From NCBI GenBank assembly GCA_900556705.1, contig USPT01000053.1, forward strand, positions 1-6,552: 6,552 nucleotides of DNA, in the 5' to 3' direction. The notes under the pieces were generated by a model. The model ran no database searches. It saw nothing but the letters and a program-made list of their open reading frames with translations, and was not told where the DNA came from. The stretch is from an uncultured Collinsella sp. (lineage in GTDB: Bacteria; Actinomycetota; Coriobacteriia; Coriobacteriales; Coriobacteriaceae). Positions 1 through 5,913 of the stretch are shown piece after piece. The stretch's first letter is position 1. Every line of letters starts with the position of its first letter. The translations under genes were made by a program, and so were the position numbers.

Positions 1-79
1 CTTCTTGCCTACGCACAAAAGCGCCGCCACGGAGGCATCTCCCTCCTCCGTGGCGGCGCTTTTGTGCGTAGGCAAGAAG
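1..79. repeat. Perfect 35-bp-armed palindrome
   Basis: Positions 1-35 and 45-79 are exact reverse complements, separated by a 9-nt loop (36-44). The left arm begins at the first base of the window, so the dyad could extend further upstream; base 80 is g. The inner 19 bp form a terminator-like GC stem flanked by A and T runs, described separately. The outer 16 bp (cttcttgcctacgcac and its complement) are more than an intrinsic terminator needs. Such a perfect long dyad could be a terminator, a cruciform-forming site, or the trace of an inverted duplication. The arms and loop are read directly; function is inferred. Confidence 0.93.
17..63. terminator. Bidirectional intrinsic terminator core
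   Basis: A run aaaa (17-20) leads into a 15-bp G/C-rich stem (21-35 with 45-59), followed by tttt (60-63). The symmetry gives a GC hairpin followed by a T run on both strands, so it could stop transcripts arriving from either side. The plus-strand user would be a gene left of the window. On the minus strand it could stop read-through from the response regulator at 550-1179, although about 470 bp of repeats lie between. The T run is short (four). Confidence 0.6.
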
Positions 80-83
80 GGTT

Positions 84-245
84 CGCCACGAAACCGGCCC
101 ATCTACTACGTTTAGTCCCTTACCCCCAACCATGCTAAAAAACGCGAAAACAAAACCGCAGGTAGTACGCTCGCGGTTTTGTTCAAAATGAAGGTATGGT
201 CAGGGGTACCGAGTCAAACGTAGTAGATGGGCCGGTTTCGTGGCG
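84..245. repeat. Long hairpin element, copy 1
   Basis: A nested inverted repeat. The outer arms 84-113 and 216-245 are perfectly complementary over 30 bp. Inside them 121-126 pairs with 203-208, and 129-136 pairs with 193-200 (with g-t pairs), separated by a 2x2 mismatch. At the centre 149-159 pairs with 173-183 (aacaaaaccgc/gcggttttgtt) around a 13-nt loop. The core motifs ccccaaccatgc (124-135), aaaaccgcaggtag (152-165) and ggtatgg (193-199) recur in copy 2 exactly 248 bp downstream. No credible reading frame was found in it. It may be a structured RNA, a non-autonomous mobile element, or a complex terminator. Confidence 0.85.
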
Positions 246-254
246 GGCACCGTC

Positions 255-291
255 AAATGATCCCCCGGGGACTGAGGGAAACGGGTCATTT
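255..291. repeat. Small hairpin between the two long elements
   Basis: Positions 255-263 (aaatgatcc) pair with 283-291 (gggtcattt) over 9 bp with one g-t pair, leaving a 19-nt loop that contains the self-complementary tract cccc/gggg (263-270). The motif gtcatttt seen here recurs near 421 and 512, linking this hairpin to the same repeat cluster. The remaining spacer, to 336, shows nothing I can assign. Confidence 0.5.
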
Positions 292-336
292 TGGTTCCAC
301 GAGGCTTGCGGAGGCGCTCGTACAGGGCCGTCCGAA

Positions 337-488
337 AAAACTATGCCGGTTTACGGGGCCGGATTCCGAATCCCCAACCATGCCGATATCTGTGAAAATA
401 AAACCGCAGGTAGACGAGCTGTCATTTTGCAGAAAACGCGGGTATGGATGGGGGTCCTGAGTTTAGCCCCGTAAACCGGCATAGTTTT
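337..488. repeat. Long hairpin element, copy 2
   Basis: A second nested dyad related to the one at 84-245. The outer arms 337-359 and 466-488 are perfectly complementary over 23 bp. Inside them 370-376 pairs with 449-455, and 378-384 pairs with 441-447, around a single a/a mismatch. The core motifs ccccaaccatgc (372-383), aaaaccgcaggtag (400-413) and ggtatgg (441-447) keep the spacings of copy 1 exactly. Unlike copy 1, aaaaccgcaggtag has no complementary gcggtttt partner here, so this motif appears conserved as sequence rather than as a stem. The outer arms differ from copy 1 at about half of aligned positions yet still pair. Confidence 0.85.
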
Positions 489-529
489 GAAATGGCATTA
501 AATCGGTTACAGTCATTTTGCTATGCCGG
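476..529. repeat. Hairpin overlapping the right arm of copy 2
   Basis: Positions 476-484 (ccggcatag) pair perfectly with 521-529 (ctatgccgg), and 490-494 (aaatg) can pair further in with 514-518. Positions 476-484 also belong to the right outer arm of the element at 337-488, so the two foldings exclude each other. It lies about 20 bp past the stop codon of the response regulator on the minus strand and may contribute to 3'-end formation there, but no T run follows it, so it is not a standard intrinsic terminator. Confidence 0.6.
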
Positions 530-549
530 GGCGGTTGGCCGTTGGGAAA

Positions 550-1179
550 TTACCCTCGCAGGTAGGCGATGGCGATTTGGGTGCGGTTACGTAGTCCCAT
601 TTTGGCGAGGATTGAGCTGATGTGGTTGCGCACCGTGCCTTCTCCCATATAAGCCGTGGCGGCAATCTCCTTGTTATCGAGGCCGCGGGCGATGAGCTCG
701 GCGACTTCGAACTCGCGGTCGGTCAGGCTGGCAAAGGCGGCGGGCTGGCGAGGCGTGTCCGCCTTGTTACCCATCCCGCCAAAGTCAACATCCTCGATCG
801 CCTTGCCTTCGAGCACGCGTTTGCCGTCCATGACCTGCGACAACGCTGGCGGAATAGCGGCGACATCGGTTTTGATCAGGTAACCGCGGGCGCCCAGCTT
901 GAGTGCCGACACAATGTATTCGTCATCCGAGAACGTCGTCAGAAACACGACGCGTGCCGCGGGGTCGTGCTCGAGGATCTCGCGGGCCGCCGAAAGCCCG
1001 TCGCGCCCCGGCATCTGAATGTCGAGCAGCGCGATGTCGGGCGCATGCTCGGTGTAGAGTGCCACCGCGTCGTTGCCGTCGGCGCCGGTTCCCACCACTT
1101 CGATCTGTGGCTGGGCGCCCAGGATTATCTTGAGCGAATCGACCACCAAGCGGTCGTCGTCGACAACAATGAGCCTCAT
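550..1179 (-). CDS. NarL/LuxR-family response regulator
   Basis: A 209-residue two-domain response regulator, the usual length for the NarL/FixJ family, and a cytoplasmic DNA-binding protein. The receiver domain spans about residues 1-115, with the acidic pocket VVDDD (Asp7-Asp9), phosphoacceptor Asp53 in LLDIQMPG, Thr81 in FLTTFSDDEY and Lys103 in YLIKTD, so all key residues are present. A linker (about 118-148) leads to a LuxR-type helix-turn-helix at about 149-209 (LTDREFEVAELIARGLDNKEIA, then GTVRNHISSILAKMGLRNRT). The ATG overlaps the kinase stop codon as ATGA (1176-1179) and is preceded by aaggag about 10 nt upstream on its own strand, supporting this start and translational coupling. 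The expected partner is the adjacent kinase. Likely targets are the divergent ABC operon and possibly its own promoter, by analogy with LnrK of Bacillus; that role is inference. Confidence 0.95.
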   Translation of the reverse strand: MRLIVVDDDRLVVDSLKIILGAQPQIEVVGTGADGNDAVALYTEHAPDIALLDIQMPGRDGLSAAREILEHDPAARVVFLTTFSDDEYIVSALKLGARGYLIKTDVAAIPPALSQVMDGKRVLEGKAIEDVDFGGMGNKADTPRQPAAFASLTDREFEVAELIARGLDNKEIAATAYMGEGTVRNHISSILAKMGLRNRTQIAIAYLRG

Positions 1180-2321
1180 CGGGCCTCATCTCCTTGCTGT
1201 TTGGGGACGGTGGCAAACACGCGCCAGCCGCCGACGCCGGCGCGCGGGCCGGCGGTGAAGGTGCCGCCAAGCGCCTCAACACGCTCGCGCATGGAGCCGA
1301 GCCCCATGCCTTCTGCGACGTTGCTGCTGCTCGCCGGGGTCGCGTCCGCGCCATCATCGGTAACGATGAGCTGGTAAAACGACGGATGCTCCATGCACCG
1401 CACAGTAATGGTTTTGGCATGGGCGTGGCGCATGGCGTTGGAAAGCGCCTCGCGCAGCACCGCCGTAAAGCAGTTGGCGACGTTGGCGGGCGCATGCTCG
1501 GCCAAAACCTCAAGCTCAACCTGCGGACCGCTGTCCGAGCGTGCGCCTTCAACGATGCGTTCGAGCTGCACGGAGAGGTTGGTCGCATTGTCGTTGAGCG
1601 CGTGGACGCTGGTGCGCACAAGCTGGAGCGCCTCGTCAACCGTGCGTTTGACGTCGGCGAAATCGGCGGCGATGCCGGGCTCGTCGGCGTGGACCACGCG
1701 TAGAGCCTCGGTCTGCAGCGAGGCTCGCGTGAGCTGGTGTCCGACGTTATCGTGGATCTCGCGCGCGATGCGGGCGCGTTCGGCGAGTGTTGCGAGCTCG
1801 ACTTCGTAGTCCTGGCGGTCGGCGAGGTCGCGGTTGCGTGCCTCGAGTGCCAGGGCGCGTTCTTGCAGCTTGTCGCGGGTGCGACGCATGCGTTCCTGTT
1901 CGCGCCCCAGCTGCGCGGTGCGCAGCGACAGCAACGTGGCGGCGACCGAAAGGATGGCGGTTAGCAGCAGCGTTCGGGTGGTGAGCACGCCGCCACGAAG
2001 GTCCGCGACAAGCGCGCAGACAAACACGGCGCCAATCGCCAGTGCGGGCCAGATTCGTTCATGGCGCACGCGTCGCGCGATGTCATAGAAGGCAAGGGGT
2101 GCAAACGGCACAAACGGCGGCACGAAGACGGCCGCGATGATGTAAGCGTAGCTCGCGGCCTCGCTTGCGCGTCGCGTGCGTTCCTCCTGTGCGACTTCGG
2201 CCAGTGAGGTGGCAATAACGCCAAGGCAAAACGCCGCGACCAGGCGAGCATCCACAGCAAGACCCACGGCGGCCGCAATGCAGCACGCCAGCACGATCGA
2301 TTTGTCGAAAAGCCTGTTCAT
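1176..2321 (-). CDS. Membrane sensor histidine kinase (HisKA_3/NarX-DegS type)
   Basis: Read from the ATG at 2319-2321 this is a 381-residue kinase. The N-terminal third (about 8-134) is hydrophobic, with roughly five membrane segments and little extracytoplasmic sequence, so it probably senses within or at the membrane. A charged coiled-coil-like linker (about 136-180) leads to the HisKA_3 dimerisation region with phospho-acceptor His190 in REIHDNVGHQL. The HATPase_c domain follows, with an N box (REALSNAMRHAHA, Asn295), TDDG (321-324) and a glycine-rich GMGLGSMRERVEALGG box (338-353). The frame stays open up to 2555, but the 78 extra residues look like non-coding translation (Arg/Cys/Ser-rich, no domain) and would enter the divergent operon, so the MNRLFDK start is preferred. 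No Shine-Dalgarno is visible before it; a -10-like hexamer sits 6 nt upstream, suggesting a leaderless mRNA. It forms an operon with the overlapping response regulator. Confidence 0.93.
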   Translation of the reverse strand: MNRLFDKSIVLACCIAAAVGLAVDARLVAAFCLGVIATSLAEVAQEERTRRASEAASYAYIIAAVFVPPFVPFAPLAFYDIARRVRHERIWPALAIGAVFVCALVADLRGGVLTTRTLLLTAILSVAATLLSLRTAQLGREQERMRRTRDKLQERALALEARNRDLADRQDYEVELATLAERARIAREIHDNVGHQLTRASLQTEALRVVHADEPGIAADFADVKRTVDEALQLVRTSVHALNDNATNLSVQLERIVEGARSDSGPQVELEVLAEHAPANVANCFTAVLREALSNAMRHAHAKTITVRCMEHPSFYQLIVTDDGADATPASSSNVAEGMGLGSMRERVEALGGTFTAGPRAGVGGWRVFATVPKQQGDEAR

Positions 2322-2520
2322 ACGGGTATTGTACGCGAAGCTGCGTGTGGTGGAGGGGCCGCCTGCGCAACCGTGACATTCCTCCCGTGCGGCAGAGCGG
2401 GGGCGTCGGCGGGCCGTACGACCAAGACCTCCACACTCGTGACAAAGCTCACTGGTGCGCGCCGCCCGCTCCTGCGATGATGCAATCGTACCGGGCCGCA
2501 AGCAACAGAAGGGCCGCCTC
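2322..2520. promoter_or_regulatory. Divergent intergenic region, kinase operon / ABC operon
   Basis: This 199-bp spacer between the two divergent start codons should hold both promoters and any response-regulator operator. On the plus strand an extended -10-like TGaTGCAAT (2478-2486) lies 35 nt before the ABC ATPase ATG, without a good -35. It overlaps an imperfect 18-bp dyad, TGCGAT-N6-ATCGTA (2473-2490), the size of a typical NarL/LuxR operator. The heptamer cgtgaca occurs twice (2372-2378 and 2438-2444). I found no gene or terminator here. All regulatory assignments are weak. Confidence 0.35.
2328..2333 (-). promoter_or_regulatory. Candidate -10 box of the kinase-regulator operon
   Basis: On the minus strand the hexamer TACAAT (5/6 to TATAAT) lies only 6 nt before the ATG at 2321. 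No clear -35 hexamer sits 16-18 nt upstream (CCTCCA at 17 nt spacing). If used, transcription would begin at or within a base or two of the ATG, giving a leaderless transcript, which agrees with the missing ribosome binding site. Leaderless mRNAs are known to be common in Actinobacteria. This remains a candidate from sequence alone. Confidence 0.4.
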
Positions 2521-3459
2521 ATGACAGACATCGTCCACGTCGAAAACCTCGTCAAGCGCTACGATGACCTTATTGCGCTCGACCACTTTAACCTGAGCAT
2601 CGCCCCCGGCGAGATCTTTGGCCTGCTGGGCCCCAACGGCTCGGGCAAAACCACGTCCATCAACTGTATCTTGCAGCTGCTTGCCTACGACAAGGGCACC
2701 ATTGAGCTGTTCGGCGAACCCATGACGCCCGCTCGCTACGACCTCAAGCGCCGCATCGGCGTGGTCCCGCAGCAGGTAGCGGTGTTCGACGAGCTCACGG
2801 TGCGCGAGAACATCGACTATTTCTGCAGCCTTTACGTCAGCGACCGCAAGCGCCGCCGTGCGCTGGTAGACGAGGCGATCGACTTTGTCGGGCTGGGCGA
2901 CTTTGCCAAGTTCCGCCCCGGCAAGCTCTCGGGCGGCCTGGCGCGTCGCCTCAACATCGCCTGCGGCATCGCGCACAAGCCCGAGCTCATCTTCTTTGAC
3001 GAGCCCACGGTGGCGGTCGACCCGCAGAGTCGCAACGCCATCCTGGAGGGCATCTGCCGCCTGCGCGACGAGGGCGCCACGGTGGTGTATACCAGCCATT
3101 ATATGGAGGAAGTCGAGCAGATCTGCAGCCGCATCATGATCATGGACGGCGGGCGCGTGCTGGCGCAGGGCACCAACGACGAACTCAAGCGCATGATTCA
3201 GATGGGCGAGAAGATCGTGATCGAGGTCGGCGAGGTGCCGAGCGCGGCGCTCGGTGCCGTCGCGAGCCTGCCGCATGTCCTGGACCTGTCGGCGACGGCG
3301 GGCCAGCTCACGTTTTCGTGCGAGGCGAGCCCGCATAACCTGACGGACATTCTCGATGCGCTGCGCTCGCATGACGTGGCGCTCGGCCGCATTTATTCCG
3401 AACCGCCGACCCTCAACGACGTGTTCCTCGAGATCACCGGCCGCGAGCTGCGCGACTAG
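2521..3459 (+). CDS. ABC exporter ATP-binding protein (DrrA/LnrL-like)
   Basis: A 312-residue cytoplasmic ATPase that would power the two permeases encoded next. In order: Walker A GPNGSGKT (residues 37-44), Q-loop in VVPQQ (84-85), signature KLSGGLARRL (135-144), Walker B LIFFDEPT (157-163) with Asp160 and catalytic Glu161, D-loop AVDPQS, and switch His193 in YTSHYMEE. A C-terminal extension of about 80 residues after the core (about 232-312) ends in the PPTLNDVFLEITGREL motif typical of drug-export ATPases of the DrrA/CcmA group. EPTVAVDPQSRNAILE resembles what I recall of the LnrL (linearmycin) subgroup. The signature has Leu in place of the usual Gln (LSGGL). The ATG at 2521 is chosen because agaagg lies about 8 nt upstream and the domain begins at once with IVHVENLVKRY; an in-frame GTG at 2455 adds 22 unrelated residues. 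The permease gene follows after 9 bp. Confidence 0.95.
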   Translation: MTDIVHVENLVKRYDDLIALDHFNLSIAPGEIFGLLGPNGSGKTTSINCILQLLAYDKGTIELFGEPMTPARYDLKRRIGVVPQQVAVFDELTVRENIDYFCSLYVSDRKRRRALVDEAIDFVGLGDFAKFRPGKLSGGLARRLNIACGIAHKPELIFFDEPTVAVDPQSRNAILEGICRLRDEGATVVYTSHYMEEVEQICSRIMIMDGGRVLAQGTNDELKRMIQMGEKIVIEVGEVPSAALGAVASLPHVLDLSATAGQLTFSCEASPHNLTDILDALRSHDVALGRIYSEPPTLNDVFLEITGRELRD

Positions 3460-3468
3460 GGGGCAGCC

Positions 3469-4656
3469 ATGTTCAACACCATTATCATCACGGTCAAAAC
3501 GCTGCTGCGCCGGCCGAGCACGTGGGTCTGGGGCGCCCTCTTTCCCATCGCGCTTTCCACGATGTTCATGTTTATGTTTGCGAACCTGAGCTCCGACGGC
3601 ACGGTCGACCCGGTGCCGGTTGCCGTCGTGGCGGACAAGGTCTGGGACGCTTCGACCTTTAAGGATGTGGCGACGTCGCTTGCCAAGGAAGGCGACGACC
3701 AGCTGCTCGAGATCCACGAGCTCGACGACGCAGCCGATGCGAACCGTGCGCTCAAGGCCGGTGAGGTCGCGGGTATCTATACGGTCGACGCTGCGGGCAC
3801 GCCCAAGCTCACGCTGCTATCGAGCTACGACAGCTCGCGCGCATCATCGGTGCTCACCGATCGCAGCATCCTGGAGACGGTGGCAAGCTCGTATACACAA
3901 AATGCCGAGCTCATGTCCCAGATTGCCCAGGACAACCCGGCGGCGCTCGCCGACCAAGAGGCGGTTGCGCGCGCCCTGTCGCTCGAGGGCGGCACCCGCC
4001 GCGTAAGCCTGACGCGCACCACGCCCGACGGCACGACCATTTACTACTACGCGCTCTTTGGCCTGGTCGCGATGATGTCTGCCGAGTTTGCCGCTTTGAG
4101 CGTCGTCGACCTGCAGCCCAATCTGTCGGGCCTTGGCGCGCGCCGCTGCGTGGGTGGCCTTTCCAAGACGGCGTCGCTAGCCGGCATCTTTGTCGGCTCG
4201 TGGCTGGTTTCCTTTGCCTCGATGGCGGTTGCGATTGGCTACGTGCGCCTAGTCGTTGGCGTCGACTTTGGCGGGCGCGAGGGGCTGTGCCTGCTGGGCG
4301 GTGCTGCATCCGCGCTAGCCGCCACGGGCCTGGGGCTCTTTGTGGGCACGCTTCCCGTTAAGGGTGGCAAGGCGTCCAAGTCGGGCATCCTCACGGGCTT
4401 TGCCACCACGTGCGCCCTGTTCGCCGGCCTCTACGGCGAGCCGGCGATGGCGCTTGCCGACGACGTCGCCCGCGCCTGCCCGGCCGAGTGCTGGCTCAAC
4501 CCCGTCAAGCTCATCTGCGACATGTTCAATCGCCTGTATTTCTTTGAGGACCTGGGGCCGTTTGCCGTTCGCGCTGGCGCGCTGGTCCTTATGGCGCTGG
4601 TGTTTGTCGCCGCCGCTACGCTGATCTTTGGAAGGAGCCGCTATGAGCACCTTTAA
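3469..4656 (+). CDS. ABC2-type exporter permease, first subunit
   Basis: A 395-residue membrane subunit expected to pair with the next gene product and the preceding ATPase. A cytoplasmic N-terminus leads to membrane segment 1 (about 19-39), then an extracytoplasmic domain of about 150 residues (40-190) rich in Asp, Ala and Ser, then about five further segments (roughly 192-213, 235-263, 273-295, 305-323, 366-387). One early segment, a large outside domain and a C-terminal bundle are the ABC2_membrane_3 layout seen in LnrM/LnrN and YhgE-like proteins. Segment limits are estimated by eye. An aggggg stretch overlapping the previous stop codon lies 5 nt before the ATG, and 9 bp separate the two genes, so they are co-transcribed. 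Its end overlaps the second permease gene by 14 bp. Substrate unknown. Confidence 0.9.
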   Translation: MFNTIIITVKTLLRRPSTWVWGALFPIALSTMFMFMFANLSSDGTVDPVPVAVVADKVWDASTFKDVATSLAKEGDDQLLEIHELDDAADANRALKAGEVAGIYTVDAAGTPKLTLLSSYDSSRASSVLTDRSILETVASSYTQNAELMSQIAQDNPAALADQEAVARALSLEGGTRRVSLTRTTPDGTTIYYYALFGLVAMMSAEFAALSVVDLQPNLSGLGARRCVGGLSKTASLAGIFVGSWLVSFASMAVAIGYVRLVVGVDFGGREGLCLLGGAASALAATGLGLFVGTLPVKGGKASKSGILTGFATTCALFAGLYGEPAMALADDVARACPAECWLNPVKLICDMFNRLYFFEDLGPFAVRAGALVLMALVFVAAATLIFGRSRYEHL

Positions 4657-5848
4657 GACCGCGCTTCGCATGGCGCTGGCGCACCCGTTCTACCTGCTCA
4701 TCTATACGGTGTTCATCTCGCTCATGGGCGTATTCATCGCGGCCTCGGTGAGCTGGAACTCGTCGCAGCTTACCGAGTACAAGCCCTACGACACCAACGT
4801 GATTGTGGTCGACCGCGACAATAGCGACCTTTCGCGGGCGCTTACCAAGCATCTGAGCTCACGCTTTGACCTGGTCACGGGCGTTGGTGACGACACGTAC
4901 GACCTTGCGGATGCGCTCTCCAAGAGCAATAGCGCCAAGGGCAGCGCCGACTGCGTGTTTTTTATCCTGGAGGGGTTTGAGGACGACCTGATCGCGGCTG
5001 CCCGTACGGGGGAGGACCTGCCCAAGCTCGATGTGACCTACGGTGCCGGCACCATGGCGGCGGCGCTTTCGTCCGCCGAGGCCTCACGGTGGATCTCGCT
5101 CGCGGGCGCTGCGGCCGCACTTGAGCCCGCTGCCTCCAACGGCGATGTTGCCAAGGCGGCCGAGCATGCCGCCGCGAAGCGTGCCGAGGTCGAGATCGAG
5201 CAGGTCAAGGTCTACTCGACTGCCGCCGCCACGCTCAAGTCGTACTTTAACTTTGGTGCGTACGCGATTATCTCATCGGTCATCGTGTCGGTGGGGCTGG
5301 TGTTCTCGGGCATGAACGAGCCCGAGCGCGTGCGCCGCATGGAGGCCGGCCCGGTCTCCGAGCGCCAGCGTTCGCTCGCCGTGTTCGTGGCCGCCGCCGT
5401 GCTCACCGTCTGCATTTGGCTCGTGTCGAGCATGATGGGCGTCGTGGGCTTTGCCGGCGCGGTTGCCGAGGTCGGCGTGGGCCGTGTGTGCCTGGCGCTG
5501 GCGGCGACGTTTGCGCTGGCGTGCACGCCGCTGGCCGTTGGCTTTGCGCTTTCGAGCCTGGGTGCGCGCGAGGAGCTGCTCAACGGCGTGGGCAACTTAC
5601 TCGGCATGCTCATGACGTTTTTGGGCGGCGCTTGGATGCCGCTGTCGCTGATGGGCTCGGCCGTGCAGACGGTGGCGCACTTTGTGCCGACGTATTGGGT
5701 GAACGACGCGATTGGCAAGGCGCTCGCTTCTGATCTGACGTCCACCGTGTTGGGCGACATCGCCTGCGACCTGGGCGTCACCGTGCTCTTCGCCGCCGCC
5801 ATTGCCGCCGTAGGCCTAGCCCTCGCCCACAACAAATCCCACGCCTAG
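4643..5848 (+). CDS. ABC2-type exporter permease, second subunit
   Basis: A 401-residue membrane protein with the same plan as the preceding permease: membrane segment 1 (about 16-36), an extracytoplasmic domain of about 165 residues (37-203) with an Ala/Glu/Lys-rich, probably helical stretch near 150-188, then about five segments (roughly 205-222, 245-268, 283-304, 314-336, 373-395). The stretch GAREELLNGVGNLLGMLMTF, followed by LGGAWMPLSLM, matches the conserved GxxxPL-type region near the C-terminus of ABC2 exporters. The two permeases most likely form a heterodimer. The ATG at 4643 is chosen because aaggag lies 5 nt upstream (4632-4637), inside the end of the preceding gene; a TTG at 4628 in the same frame would start upstream of that site. 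The 14-bp overlap suggests coupled translation. No clear intrinsic terminator follows; the operon runs into a repeat region. Confidence 0.9.
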   Translation: MSTFKTALRMALAHPFYLLIYTVFISLMGVFIAASVSWNSSQLTEYKPYDTNVIVVDRDNSDLSRALTKHLSSRFDLVTGVGDDTYDLADALSKSNSAKGSADCVFFILEGFEDDLIAAARTGEDLPKLDVTYGAGTMAAALSSAEASRWISLAGAAAALEPAASNGDVAKAAEHAAAKRAEVEIEQVKVYSTAAATLKSYFNFGAYAIISSVIVSVGLVFSGMNEPERVRRMEAGPVSERQRSLAVFVAAAVLTVCIWLVSSMMGVVGFAGAVAEVGVGRVCLALAATFALACTPLAVGFALSSLGAREELLNGVGNLLGMLMTFLGGAWMPLSLMGSAVQTVAHFVPTYWVNDAIGKALASDLTSTVLGDIACDLGVTVLFAAAIAAVGLALAHNKSHA

Positions 5849-5856
5849 ACACCTAC

Positions 5857-5913
5857 TCATTGGGGACAGACTTAAACGACCAAAAGTATTCATTGGGGAC
5901 AGACTTAAATGAC
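5857..5913. repeat. Pair of 24-bp direct repeats
   Basis: The 24-bp unit beginning tcattggggacagactta occurs at 5857-5880 and 5890-5913, 33 bp apart start to start, with one difference (c5877 versus t5910, in taaacgac/taaatgac). A weaker copy (catcgggggcagataagg) follows from about 5918. I associate this type of sequence with intergenic repeats found many times in Collinsella genomes, from memory. No coding frame is supported here. Confidence 0.85.

Noticed and set aside
84..245. tRNA or riboswitch of a known class
   Set aside because: No tRNA cloverleaf with T-loop motifs and no known riboswitch core could be recognised; the dyads are long, near-perfect single hairpins.
196..474. Open frames of 92 and 77 codons inside the repeat cluster
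   Set aside because: They run through the hairpin arms of both elements, have no recognisable domain and no convincing ribosome binding site, and their codon composition is unlike the real genes.
84..488. CRISPR array
   Set aside because: Only two repeat units with a 248-bp period, internally palindromic over about 150 bp and without regular spacers; no cas genes are present.
622..1377. 251-codon plus-strand open frame
   Set aside because: It is antisense to the response regulator and kinase, which carry complete motifs; no domain is seen in this frame.
2322..2555. N-terminal extension of the kinase by 78 residues
   Set aside because: The extension is Arg/Cys/Ser-rich without a domain and would overlap the start of the divergent ABC ATPase. 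The MNRLFDK start directly before the first membrane segment fits kinases of this type.
2449..3717. 422-codon open frame on the minus strand
   Set aside because: It lies antisense to the ABC ATPase and the first permease gene, whose motifs are intact. Its Arg/His/Asp/Val-rich product is typical of antisense frames in GC-rich genes.
5857..5913. CRISPR or tandem-repeat array at the 24-bp repeats
   Set aside because: Only two direct copies with a 9-bp gap and one degraded copy; too few and too closely spaced for CRISPR.
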